Below, piece by piece: positions 20,486-33,064 of a stretch of 64,000 bases of DNA (positions within the stretch are counted from its first letter, which is position 1; every line of letters starts with the position of its first letter). The position numbers and the translations under genes were made by a program. The notes under the pieces were generated by a model that was given only the letters and a program-made list of their open reading frames with translations, had not been told where the DNA came from and made no database searches. This stretch comes from Syngnathus acus (taxonomy: Eukaryota > Chordata > Actinopteri > Syngnathiformes > Syngnathidae): NCBI RefSeq assembly GCF_901709675.1, contig NC_051099.1, positions 930,001 through 994,000 on the forward strand, written 5' to 3'.

Positions 20486-22264
20486 ATTTAACATACAGTC
20501 AAATAAAGTATGAAAACGTTCTTTTAAAACACACACAAAATCATACATACGCAAGACCAATGCCACTGGAAAGAGCTGGACTAAAGGAAGACATCTGTTT
20601 GAATTTGGTCAATTTTAAGAAATAAGGAAGTCATGAATATTAAAAGCGGATTTTTTTTAAATGGCAATATTTTTTTCATTTTTACATAGCTTGGAAATGT
20701 ATTATGTTGGAGGAGTTTACAGGTGCAGGCCGGAGGGGGCTCGGCCCAAAGGAAAGTAACAGATGGAAATATTTAAAAACACTTGAAGTCACCATTAGAT
20801 TCAGATTTATCATGTGTATATAAATGAAATTTCCTTGAAGGGGATCATCAGTATCTCGAAAAACCTTCAGAGGGGAAAGAAGACAATAGCAAAGTGAAGG
20901 GATGGACTGATTTTATACATCACCATATTTCCACAGACAGATATAATTTAGATGTAATTCAATTCAATAAACAAATCATAATGTTAATGTACATTCTTGA
21001 AGCATACATCAAGTTGTGCAGGACTTGTGCCATAATGTATACATGTCTGATCATTTATTTTTTTATGGAACAGTCGCCCACCACCCTGCCCGTCCCCCTC
21101 TTGCTGGCACTACAGTGCTAACAAAAGCCTTTTTTTATTTTTTTATTTATTTTTTAAACTCTCATACGTTTCACCCATTCACTAACATTTTTAAAACTAT
21201 ATATTGGAGGAAATTCGACCTTTTAATTACTGTTTAAAAAAAAGCTGCAAGTGCAGCATCGATAAGTTCGTGCTCTACTCTTTTATTGTACATAGAGAGA
21301 CAAATAGGGGCACAAACTTCGAAATAAAAACCCCCTTAAATGGATTTCCGATTGAGGTCTGCAGTGGAATTTGAATTATTGGAGTGTTTGACTGGTGGAG
21401 TTCAAATGTACAAATGGATGCGAGATTAGTTCAACTCGCAAGAAGAGAAATGTCTTGTGTCTGAAGATTCCAGGACTCAAATTTTGTTTTCAAACTGCTC
21501 AGCTAACTGATCATATCTTACAAATAATAATAAAAATAATAAAGAGTCTAGGGTGAGCAGAAATATCTTCACCAGAAAATATTTTAGGACTGCAAGAGGC
21601 GCTGGAGTCATGACACCTGTTCTACAGTGACATTTTGAGTAGGAAACATTTGAATGTGTCATGTGAGTAGAACTGCAGATCATACAGTACACAATGTGTC
21701 CACATATTCAGTGTCATGTTAGCATCAGCAAGTTCGGAGGTTTATTAATGTCTTAGCAGCAGGTTTGAATGTAAAGTAACAAAGACATACACACTTTAAG
21801 ACAATCAATGAAGGAAACAAAGTTTGCATTTTTTTTTTTATCAGTCACAGTTTGTGCTGTCTCTTCAGGTGAGTTGCTCAAAACATGGTGGAAAGGGGGG
21901 GGGGGGGGGAAGAAGTCCCCAGCGTGCTTCATAAAAGTGATGGAGAGCAAACATGGATTGGAGCAACTACATCCACATTGTAATCTTGTCGCTCCCACAT
22001 GAATGATAAAACGCTGTATTGCAATGACAATTCAATAATCACCAGTCTTCTGTAGTGCTCTTTCATCAAACCGTATGACATGGCACTTCTGTTAAATGAG
22101 TGACAGGAAAATAACATTCGCATCGTAAAATCTTTTCTCATTTGAATAATTTGAAGGCTGCAGAAGGACACTGCACACATTGTCACTACATTCCTCATGT
22201 GGTGTGGTGTCCCAATACTACTGAATTGGAAAGTATCTTTTGGTGTTTACAAACAAAGGAAGAC

Positions 22265-22306
<42 letters not shown>

Positions 22307-23962
22307 TTTCTCAAGGGGCAATGATGATAAAATGGACCACTTCATCTCAACATTTACACAATGCCCCAATCCAGCTTTAGTGGATGACTTATTTATGCAG
22401 GTTGTGTCAAAATGGCCGCATTGTTCACATTTCTATCCTATTCTTCCCAAACATGTAAAAGAATGAAGACATGGGCAACAAACAGTATCTGACAGAACCC
22501 TGTGCTTGCCATCAATAATTTCTTGATTTACACGTGTTGCTAATACATACATTGAACACACCTCTCACAAACACACTGACAACTCAATCAACTAGATGGT
22601 CTTATTTGGGCTGTGGGCCAATATAGCAAACATAAGAATATAAAAAGACAAGCATATTTGGAGTATTTCCTGTTGCCTTTCCCTGGTAAACGTGGCTCAG
22701 ACGACTAGATATCGGTGTACTTATATACGCTATGTAATTCATTAGAGACTTCTAATTTGCATACTTTCCTTTAAATGTAATGTTTTTATTTGAGTGGATT
22801 AATATAAATGTTTTCCTTTTACCCATTTCACTTTAGTGTACTGTTTTATTAGCGCACAGGGTTTATTGATATACACACAACGATATATACAATTCATGAC
22901 TTCAAATAGATTTGCAATTGAGCTCGCTGTTGACAAGCTGCTCTTCAAAATAAAACGGTACAGAGCTTCTCCCTCACTTTCGGCTTTTTACAATTCTTCA
23001 GACACAATGGTACATTCTGTGTGTGTGTGTGTGTGTGGGGGGGGGGAATACTGTAGATGATAAGAATTTCTCATCATTCAAGGAGGAGTCATTTGGAAGT
23101 GTGGATGGAAGACAAACCTACTTTGTGAGTATGATTGCAAAAATGTTTCCTCACATGAAATTATTGCAATTTTCTCCAAATGAACATAAAAAAGTCAAAC
23201 AAGTGCACTAAGAGACTATTAGATTTCATGCAGTGTTCAGATTTTGTGTACAAAGGCATTATGTCAAATAGTGTCACTGTGAGCATTTCATAGACAGCTC
23301 CCTTTCTTTTTTTGTTTTTGTTGACATGGATGGAAAAAAAGAATAATTTGTATTTAACAACATCCCAAAAAAAGATAGGTGGCTAACACCAGCATTCCGT
23401 TATAATAACATGATCTATGATTACCATGTGGTGGGTGGGGTAACACGTCTTCAAGATTTCGTACTGTATGTTTTGAAGTATCTAAGGTGCAAGACGGGGG
23501 GGGGGGGGGGGGACCATGAGAAATCATATCAAATCATCACATTTTCAACTAACTTCATTTGCTTTGATCTCTCACTACAAGAGCGAAGAACTTAAAAAAG
23601 TATATTGCTTCAAAAGTTTAGAATTATTGTGAACAATTCTTTTTCAGGTGGGTCTCGACTGACAGACAGACAGACAGACAGACCGACCGATAGACAGACA
23701 GACAGACCGACAGACATGGTGAAATCAGTCACTGAAACATATGAAGCCAATAGATGAAACAATGGCAAGCCCCCACCACTAGGTGGCGCAGAGCAAGCAC
23801 TGCTGCACTGCTTTGGGTTTTGGGGAGGTTGGCTGGGAGATGGATGGATGAGTTAGGATGATAACCTTGTCCACGGGAGGGCGGTGTGTTCCAACTCTGC
23901 AAACATGCTTCCTTCCCATTCATACAAGCAACCAGCAATGAATTGTCAGCAAGACTCTTTCT
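20486..23962. other. sptbn4 3' flank / possible 3'UTR
   Basis: No protein-coding gene seen. The stretch contains (AT)n at about 22271-22299, (GT)n plus a G run at 23018-23046, a G run at about 23496-23512 and a (GACA)n tract at 23662-23718. Minus-strand AATAAA signals occur, for example near 21280, so part of this is probably the sptbn4 3'UTR. Its end could not be fixed. Confidence 0.45.
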
Positions 23963-26900
23963 TCATTTGCTCTTTCCAGATGTGCTGGAGCCCCCCGCCC
24001 CACCCTCCAGCTTGTCAGCGATTTCAGACGTGTCTAACTTGTCGGAGCCGTCCCCTTTCTCTGACCTCTCCTTTTCGGATCGCTCCTCGCCCACGAGCTC
24101 CGATCTCTCGGACCTGGCGTCGGCGTCGCCTTCGGACCTCTCCTTCCTCTCCGAACGGTCATGGTCCATGCCCGAAGTGCCGGGTTTGTCCCACTCGGCC
24201 ATGGCCTCGTGCTCAGCTATACAGGTGGTGATGTTGGAAGTCCAAGCCTTCAGATCATCCTGCAGAGAAAGCAAGCAAGCAAGCCACATGAGCGGTTTAC
24301 TTTCTCATATGACCTTTTTTGGGGGGGTATTAATAAGTTATATGGTTCATTTTTGCTTTATTGAGAGTAATTACAGATGCATTCATATTTCAACTCTGCC
24401 TCAAAAATCCATCATATCATTTTCTTTAGATTTAGTTGACCTCAAAAAGTTAAAATCTAAAAAAAAAAAGATCAAAATTTGCCTTCCCATAAAAGTGGAC
24501 CTTACCTCATCTTTTGCATGGAATACTAATAAATTATTTCCATCGTTGACTCTGAGAGAAAAGAAAACCAGAGGCAGTCAGTTGCTCATGCTTTGTAAAG
24601 AATTCAAGTTAAAGGAGCAATATCTTGGCTAAATCATCTTTTTGGAGCTTTGAGTCATGTTCAAGTGAAAGTTCCTCACCAAAACATTCACTCATCTTGG
24701 AGCATTCCTTGCTCATGCCTCCTCTCTAAGCAGCAGCCCCGATCCGAGAAAACAACCGGCTCCGAGCCACCCCCATAGTGACTAAACCCCCCCCCACTTT
24801 CGCATCATTAATATGCCTATAGTTAATTGTGGAAAGCTTCAAATAGAATGATAGAGCTCCTTTAACAGATCTCAATGTATGAAAAGACACAATCTGTCTT
24901 ACTGAAGAATGAAGACGTTCTTCTTTTTCTTGTATCCCAAAGAAGGATCAAAGGAGCAGTTGGAAAGGTCAACCGATGGCTCTCCGTTATATGTTGTGTT
25001 GTGATTCCTGGCGTCCTTGTAGAAGGTCAGCTTGCCCTCTTTCAGCACGCAATAGACATTCACCCAGGATTTGCTGAGAAAGATAGAAGATTTGCTTTTC
25101 TATTCACTTGATCATTCAGAAGAGTTCCATACCTGGTGGGGCTTCTCTGCTGAGCTTCGAGATCAGAGCTGGTGGCCTTTTTGCGATACAGGAATCCTTC
25201 GTTGTGTGCCGTGTGTGACGGCGGCTGGGGCGTGGTCGGGGCGCCGGTGGCCGGAGCCGATCGAGAGCGCCGACTTTCCTCGGGTTCTTTCGGGCGGGGC
25301 CTCCTCCTGGGTTTGGGTCGGTCTCGAGCGCGAGGGCGACCGTCAAAGCGCGTGACTGGAGCTGAGAGGCTGCTCGGAGGACGATAAGGTTCTCCTCTGG
25401 CCTGATGAAGCACATTTCAGAAAATGACCCAAAAGCAACTTGCAGCGAGCATTCTGCTTCATTGTAACTTACCTGGGCTGCTTCTCGCTCCTGGACTTGT
25501 TCGACAATTTCGGCCATTGTCGATCTCTTTTCCCTGCAGTGACAACATGAGTCAGCCATGAAGAGAGAGAGGATTTTCTATTTGAATATTGTTGGAACCA
25601 AAACAAATGTCTTGTACTTTTTGTTTTTACACCTACAGATTAAAATAAAAAAAAATCAATCAATCAAATGTAAAGGGAGTTGGAGTGCTGTGCTGTGCTG
25701 TGCTAAAAGAGTGACATCTGCTGCTATAATGACAGTGACTATTGAACTGTTCAGTCAGCCCGAGCTGGAATGTTAAAGCGTGAGGTCCCACAGAGCCCAG
25801 GGCATTTTCAAAATTCTATTTATGTACAGTAAGTCTGCAAAAACCCATTTTTTTCTTAAGTCATGCCTTACATTTGTGTGTTAAAGCAAAGGCACGGTGC
25901 AAATCTGCCCAGGGGTGGCTTGGACTAAGCTTTGGTATTTTTCCAGACATCTCCAAGGACACACTTTCTTTTGCCATAGCTCAAGATAGTGGCGGGAAAT
26001 ACACAAATCGGCTATCAGCCCAAATCCATCAGGTCTGACTTACCCTGAGCGTTTGTCAGAGCCATCTTTAACAGAACCCTCCAGGTCACTGGAGTCTTGT
26101 CGGTGCAGCCTCTGCTTGCCGCTCCCCTCCTGCTCACTCGACGACTGCCTCTCCAAGCGTCTCCGGTAGCGTTCCTGGCGCACGATCATGGGAAGCTCAT
26201 TCAGCCTGGCTTGGATCTCCTGCTCGCTGGACGTTTGTCTCCCCAGTTTGTATTCCCTCTCTCGTCTCAGGTGGTCCATCTGAGGGTCTGAGCGGCTGCC
26301 CCGGGGATCCCTCTGGAGACGGCCGTGGAGTAGCTCCAGTCCTGATTCTGGGCCCACGGTGTCCGCCATGGGGATATCGCCGTACTGTTCCCGCTGGACT
26401 CGACTGGCCTCGAGGAGGGGGTTGACAGCCTTGTGGATGTGATTGATCCCGGGTTGCATGAAGTCAGCTTTCAAGTGTTGCCACGCGTAAGCCATTTTGG
26501 GGTCCATGATGCCACCGCTAGGCGCCAGGTATCCCGAACTGCCCAGACTTCCGCTGCTGTAGTGATTTTGTGCCAGATAGCCCGAGCTACCCATTCCTCC
26601 TCCGCTGGTGTGGTAATTCTGAGCGATAAATCCTGAACTCCCTAAATGTGGCTGTGGGGCCAAATATCCTGAACTCCCTAAACTTGGATGTTGTCCCAAG
26701 TATCCTGAACTCCCCATATTTTGAGGTTGCGTCAAGTAACCGGAGCTTCCCATATTTTGAGGTTGCGTCAAGTAACCGGAGCTTCCCATATTTGGAGGTT
26801 GCGTCAAGTAACCGGAGCTTCCCATATTTGGAGGTTGCGTCAAGTAACCGGAACTTCCCATATTGGGCTGCTGGAGGAAGCCAGGAATGGCTCCACTGCT

Positions 26901-29900
26901 TTGCTCCTGAGCCAGGTTCCCCGAACTTCCTAAGCGGCCACCGCCCGGATGGCTTTGCATGGCGTAGCCGCCCCCGCCGGAGCCGCCCAGGCAAGCCGCA
27001 GACAGTCCGAAGTAGCCAGAGTTCTCAGCACCATCACTTGTTTGGTTGTTTATCACATGGTGAGTGGAAGTGTCTTGTCCTCCACACTTGGAAGTCAGCA
27101 CTGAAAAGGCAGAGTCACTCCCACCTCCAATGGCTTGATGGTTCATCCCAAGATAGGAGGGGTTCACCAATTTTCCACTACCCTGCGGCTCCAAACTGTG
27201 ATAGCCCGATCCGTTTATGAGCGGCTTGTAGCTGCCGAGCGACGAGGACAGCCTCGGGGTCGGGGCAGCCGGTTCCACGCTGGTCGGTAAGGGCGTGGCT
27301 TCTATTTGGGCGCGGACCGTCTGCCTCATGAACGACGGAGTGGAACCCAACGAGGAACCGCCGCCGGGAGTCAGGCAAGATAGCGGGAACATCCTTCGAC
27401 TGGACAGCGGCGTCTTTTTCTCTTCCTCTTTTCTCTTCTCAGCCTGAAAAATGACATTTGTTTTTTTTTCTGCTGGTGGAATCCAACTACCGTAATTTTC
27501 GGACTATAAGTCGCGGTTTTTTTCATAGTTTGGGTGGGGGGGCGACTTATACTCAGGAGCGATTTATATACATATATATGGTTTTTTTTCACTTTTTTGG
27601 GCATTTTATGGCTGGTGCGACTTATACTCCGGTGCGACTTATAGTCCGAAAATTACGGTAATTGAACAACTTACTGCGGAAAGCTGGCGGAGAGAGCTGA
27701 AACGTTCTTTCCAGGTTACAGCAGCTTTGCGGAAGGCTTCGTGGCGAAGGATGAGCTGCTCCACCTCGTCGCTTTGGGCCGGGGTCTGTCCCCCCTCTGG
27801 CTGCTTGGAGGTGATTGGAGGCTCCTTTGCCTTCAGCCAGGCTTCTGCCCTTACTGTCTCTTGGGCAAAGTGGAATCTGTCATGTTCTGAAGAAGATGAG
27901 ACGCCACAATTGCCATCATGGTTCATCCATCTAACATTGTGTTGTACGGAGAAGCAAGCTACTGACTGCGTTGCAAGCGTTCCTGGTGTTTGTCCCACTT
28001 CTCAACAAGATCCTTCTGCTTGGCCAGAAGCGCATCCAACTTCTCTTTAATCTGCAAAACGTATGATTCGATCACTTGTGTGCTTACGTCATTCATTTTG
28101 TTCCATCGCCTGACCTCCTCCGACGCAGGGTTGCCAGCAGCTATGAGGATCTTGCCGAGATCCGCGCACTGCTGGATGGTTTTGCTGCGGCCGTCGATTT
28201 TAACTTTCTGCTCGTGGTGTTGTTTCATCATGACCTCCAATGCGGTCAAATCCCTGAAAGGAGAAAACGATGACACATTTGACGTACGAACAGTGGCCGA
28301 GCGAGATCTTACCTAGGCTCGTCCCATCCAATTTGGCCCATGATGCCTTCCATCCACATGAGATTTTCGCGCACCACTGAGAAGAACTGCACCTTGTCTG
28401 TCACCGAGGTGACCTGGACACGACTGGCCTCGCAAGAGCTTAACAGCTCCTTCCAAGCTTCCATCACTTGGTGCTCTTTGAGCATAATGGCCTCGGCCTT
28501 TTCGCCAGCGTAAATAGTACGCAGCTGCGCGGCGTTCTCCTGGAGTTGTCGTACCTGAACCGAGACAGAAAAAAAAAGCCAAGTCCACTCAAACCAGAAT
28601 CGTAAATGATACGATTGATGGTTTTTTCGAAGAGATGCTAGCACTTGCCTGTGTAACTAACAGTTGAAGGGCATGCTCAAAAGAGTGCATAAGTCTCTGC
28701 AGGGTGGCTGGATTGGTGATGTTGGCTTGGCATGCCCTCACCTCTGGCAGCTGCTTCATCTTCCCTGCAATCTGTGCCAAAACCTACAATGCCAGACAGA
28801 AGCGCTTTCAAAATATCAGCCGGACAAAAAAACACAAAACAAACCCACACACCTCTTTGCAGTCAGTGAAGAACTTGTGGAGCTGGTGGGATGCGGCCAG
28901 CATCTGTCTACGGGTCTCCATCAACTCCAGGAGGTCGGCCCAGGATTCGTTCAGTCCGTCCTTCCATTCAGCGATGGTTGCCGCATCCGAATGACCGCAG
29001 TCGATCATTTCGTTCACCATTTTGTTCACCTGCTCCATCCGCTGCTGACCAACGCCGTTTGTTTCCGAGGCAAATTTGGTAAACCTTTCTTGAAGTGCCT
29101 GGGGGGGGCCAAAAAAGAAATCGATCAATCGATCAATCAATGCTTGGAAATGTATGGCCTATTCCCCGTTTCTCACCGTAACATGCTCCAGGTCTTGGCC
29201 AAGATCGGTGGAACTTGCTACAGCCTCACGCTCGGTGATCCATTTCTCTAATTCCTCCACGTCCTTGTTGAGCTGATAAAGCCAGTACTGCTGCTCCAGC
29301 TTGACCTTCCGGTGCTCCACCATGTCTTTCAAAGACACATAGAGTCTGTCTATGTGGGACTGCTGCTTGGTGATTTGCTCACTGAGGAAAGACAACCAAT
29401 TCGCTCAAAGTCTGTCCGACAGGTGACGAGAAAGTCAAAGGATGAGTCGTGTCGCACCTCTCCGGGTGTCCGAGCTCGAGCAGCTGCTGGCATTGCTGCG
29501 AGAGCATACCCACGGTCTCTGCGTACGTTTCCACCGTCTGCTCGAGAGCCAGGTGAGTCTTCAACAATTGCAGGGTACTCGCCTCATCCTACAGAAAAGG
29601 AGCAGCAAAGCGTCAGAAGTGGACTCGAGTGGCGCCTTTCCAAATCATTTGACAGACTCCCGGCATTGTCCGTACTGTGCCTTTTTCGTCATTGGCCTGC
29701 TGGAGTTTTTGACCTGACAACCAGGACTCCACTTTGGCTGCCTCACTGTAGTATTGTTGAGCCTGGAGTGCAGCATCCAGAATGACACATCTCCTTTCCA
29801 GCTCCAACTGCAACACCTCCCAAAGCTGCCGCACATGGCCGGCCCCTTCACGCACAAACTCCACTTCGGGAGTGCGGAGCGATGCAATGATTCCCGCTCG

Positions 29901-32900
29901 GTCCAGAACCTCCTCAACGCGAGCTCGCCGCCCTGTCAGCTCCCTCTGGAGAGTCTGGAGAAGAAAAATCTCAGGTCAATCTCAAGAGCGCTTTGTATCA
30001 AAATGTGTCTTTGTGATAGTCACCTGGTTCTTTTTGACATGCTGCTGCACACTCTGAAGATTATTTCCATATTCCTTACACGATGCCAGTGGAAGCCTCT
30101 CTTGAATCCAAAGCTATCAAATAATAAAAAGGAGATAAGCAATATTTCCAAATGAGAAGATTCCAAGCCAACCGACCATCTCGTCTTCCAGGTCTTGAGC
30201 CACTTGGTGCATCTCTTTGGAAGCCAGCAGGATGCGGCGTCTCTCCTTCAGGGGCTCAATGAGGCGAACAATGCGGGTCTCCACCATGCCTGACTGCTCA
30301 GCGCCCTCCTTGTCACCCGCCATCAGACCTCGCTGGGGAAGGCAAACGCCCTGCAAGCTACCCAGTTCCTCAACATCCTTGTAAATGTCACCAAACTGAG
30401 ACTCCATAGCCTATACCAAAAGGAAGCAGTACACTTTGAGTTACAGCAAAGGTTCAACTAGTCATGGTTAGGGAGTGGGAATAGCACAATCGTGGATGGA
30501 TTTTTCTTTTTTTTCACATTATTATTATTATGTTATATAATATATAGCCACAATATGAATTCTATGTTTTGTTGAGCCATCCATTCCTTATTGGTGTACT
30601 CGCCTGGAATTTCTGGAGCTGCTCATTGAACGTGGGCAGATGATGCGCCTGCTCGAGTTGGGGGGGCTGGCGCTCCAAGTGGGAGAGCTGGTTGTCGAGG
30701 TCCGAGTAGCTTTTCACCGCTGGCTCCGGCTTGTTGTTTTCAAAGAGCTGGCGAGCCTTGGCTTTAGTTGTGCTCTCCAAGTCAGACCAGCACTCCCTGA
30801 TCTCTTCCAGCTTCTGCTGCACAACTGTGCGCAACTCGGGCTTCTCCTGGATCAGCCCCTGGCCCTCCTAAGAAAAACAGCAATCATTGTTACAAAAAGT
30901 GGATTCAAATCATTGCAGTGAGTCTTAAGAGTGAAGATGCATTATGTGGATGATTGTCATTTCTTGGCTGAGTGACTCGGAGTTTCACTCCATTAATGTC
31001 AGCCGTGGCTTCAAGGGACGCTTCGTATAGGATGAGCCACTGCCATGCTCACTACAACATATGGAGAAGATGAACACTGGAAAAATCTCATTATATCATT
31101 CAAAACATAGCACGAGAGCTGATGAACCATTGTCATATGCAATTGTTTGGCCTGGGAGGAAGAAAAAAAAAAAGACGCAGTAGCTACATCAATTTGCTTC
31201 TGCGGCCGGCCAAAAATAAGATGGAATAACACAGCGACCCCCTGCTTGCAGAGATGCAGGGAATGGAGCAAACTTTGGCCTCGGGCTGACCTACAAATCG
31301 TGCATGGTAAGTCTAATACACCTTGTTGTGTCCTGTATCTGGGCTTCTTTCTCGCAACATGAATTCGAATTCTGAATCAAAAGATGCAGCGCGATCAATG
31401 CAGCTGGTGTTTTCTTGCTAGCACAAGCTTATCAAGTTATTGACAGGAAACATTGATTCCATCCACTAAAGAGTGAGCGATGAACATTTTTCATTTATGT
31501 TTCATACAACAGTCTTCGTGAAACTTTGCAATGGGAATTTAGGCTAAACTGCATTTTTTAAGCATTGGTTTATTTGTGAATCGTGCTTTATGATTTTGCA
31601 GGTTAAAATTGATACAGCAACTCTTTTTACGCAGCATTATTTTCCTCAAGATCAAAATAAGAGTTCATTCTGAGAGAGAGATTCCAATCTCCCTCTAAAA
31701 GCGCCATCAATAAAACAAGCTTGATTACATGACAGTACAAAAATACTTTCTATTCGTACAGTATGTGCATCTTAACCATTGGAGGTGCAAATGCATAAGA
31801 GAAAAAAGATTCTTATACTTTGTACAACATCACTTGCGAACATTCTGATATAACATATACTGTACAACAATTTGCAACAACACTGATGAAAATATTTGCG
31901 TGATTCAGGAGCTTTCCAAACTCAAAAGAGCATTCCTGGAGTATATATTCTTTCTTTTATTAAATTTAAAATTCCTTTGACATATACTACATGCAGCCAA
32001 AATGGCTCATCTGATACATTACCAAACAGTAGTAGGGCTTGTCTTCAAGGACCATGGATATAATTAGTTACATCACTATCTCATGAATATTTCATCATGG
32101 AGACAACAGTAAATTCATGTATAAAGATCATGACAGTCAATGGAAGCAAGTTCACGATTTAACGAAACACAACGTCGGCACGTTGTGGGTGAAACAAAAA
32201 TGCATTTGTATTTCACAATATCATCTGAGCTTATATTGTAGTATCTGATTTTTGCATTCTTTTATTATTCCAATACAGACAAATAACTGTATGTATGTTA
32301 TGAAGCCTTTTCATTCTAAAGTGTCAATCAAATCAGCTAAAAGCTCTTCAGTGCACATATTCTCAAAAGAGAATGCAATTCCTGACTGAAAGCAGCAAAA
32401 TATTTTGCAACACGTCCAGTGCTAACTTGGCTAATTTACATGTCAATAGCCCACTTTAGCAGAGGACACGTAGCTTGGTAGCAAAGTAGGTAACGGCGTT
32501 TCTGTCTTAAACAAATCCCGCCTTTCTATACGAGCGAGGAAAAAATGAAGATTATCTCTATTGATCACTGCTGCCGTGAACGTCGTGTCCCCAAAATCAA
32601 CTGTGAGCTGAACGGGCTGACGCAATTGTGCTTCTTTTTTTTTTTTCTTTAAACAATGCTGCACGAGAGGCCAAAGCCATCATGTCACCTGTGAATGTGA
32701 AAAGCAAACATTCCTAACCTTGAGAATGTTATTCAGGATGCCCGCCGCCTTTGCCCAGAAATAAGGCGATGATCAATGAGTGACGACGAGTCTCCCAATT
32801 TGGGCTAGCTTCAACTTAGACATGCATTCTTATTCTGGTGGCACGCATGCACGCACGCATGACACTTCCACCTCAGCATGTGACCTCTCTCTCCATCCTG

Positions 32901-33064
32901 CATCATGCCTCGCTCGCATGTACTCACCTGTTCTATCTTGGCCAGCCATTCCTTGTTCCGGGCCAGTTCTGCCATGAAGGCCTGGTGCTTCAGCCACTTC
33001 CTGTGTAGCTTTTGAGCCTCATCTCGCGCCGTGTCTCGGGCCATAAGCATCTTCTCTTCACCCT
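23963..33064 (-). CDS. sptbn4: Beta-IV spectrin, short (Sigma6-like) form
   Basis: Membrane-skeleton scaffold of axon initial segments and nodes of Ranvier, recruited by ankyrin-G. Exons with consistent phases: 33064-32928 (first ATG 33050), 30867-30604, 30410-30177, 30113-30024, 29954-29676, 29588-29458, 29381-29177, 29098-28853, 28783-28649, 28554-28313, 28253-27967, 27886-27675, 27443-26044, 25533-25473, 25401-25133, 25073-24903, 24551-24506 and 24259-23963. From ATG 33050 this gives 1563 residues. Residues 1-816 are about eight spectrin repeats (roughly 10-17). Residues 817-1303 are the beta-IV specific domain with GSSGYL repeats and three ERQSSSEQE-like motifs. A Pro/Arg-rich linker (RPRARDRPKPRRRPRPK) follows, then a PH domain (about 1370-1480: SWVNVYCVLKEGKLTFYKD) and an RSE-rich tail. 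The Arg-rich linker and RQSS motifs identify SPTBN4 over other beta spectrins. The actin-binding domain and repeats 1-9 are not found upstream in this window. Two introns use GC donors. Confidence 0.9.
26713..26856 (-). repeat. 36-bp coding minisatellite in sptbn4
   Basis: Four near-perfect 36-base units start at 26713, 26749, 26785 and 26821. Each encodes 12 residues of the form MGSSGYLTQPPN or MGSSGYLTQPQN. Degenerate copies (LGSSGYLAPQPH, GSSGYLAQNH, LGSSGYLAP, LGSSGNLAQ) extend the repeat domain over about 26520-26935. Confidence 0.93.
27488..27660. mobile_element. Palindromic MITE in a sptbn4 intron
   Basis: A 173-base element with 27-base terminal inverted repeats, starting TACCGTAATTTTCGGACTAT and ending with its reverse complement. 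The interior repeats GCGACTTATACTC-type motifs. It lies in the intron between the last spectrin-repeat exon (27886-27675) and the large specific-domain exon, 15 bases from the donor. It has no coding capacity and belongs to an abundant fish class of CGGACTATAAG elements. Confidence 0.85.
30868..32927. other. sptbn4 intron (2.06 kb)
   Basis: The largest intron of the sptbn4 part seen here. AT-rich, no spectrin exon and no recognised transposon. It has an A-rich run near 31153-31172 and a T-rich run near 32635-32650. Confidence 0.5.

Noticed and set aside
23886-24632. 248-codon plus-strand open frame
   Set aside because: Antisense to the last two sptbn4 exons and the intron between them; Ser/Pro composition mirrors the RSE-rich tail.
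26648-27220. 190-codon plus-strand frame with VASSNRSFPY repeats
   Set aside because: Antisense reading of the sptbn4 36-bp minisatellite.
30550-30610. Read-through of the sptbn4 exon into QASTPIRNGWLNKT
   Set aside because: A GC donor at 30603 joins in phase to AMESQFGD, matching the family alignment; the read-through is intronic.
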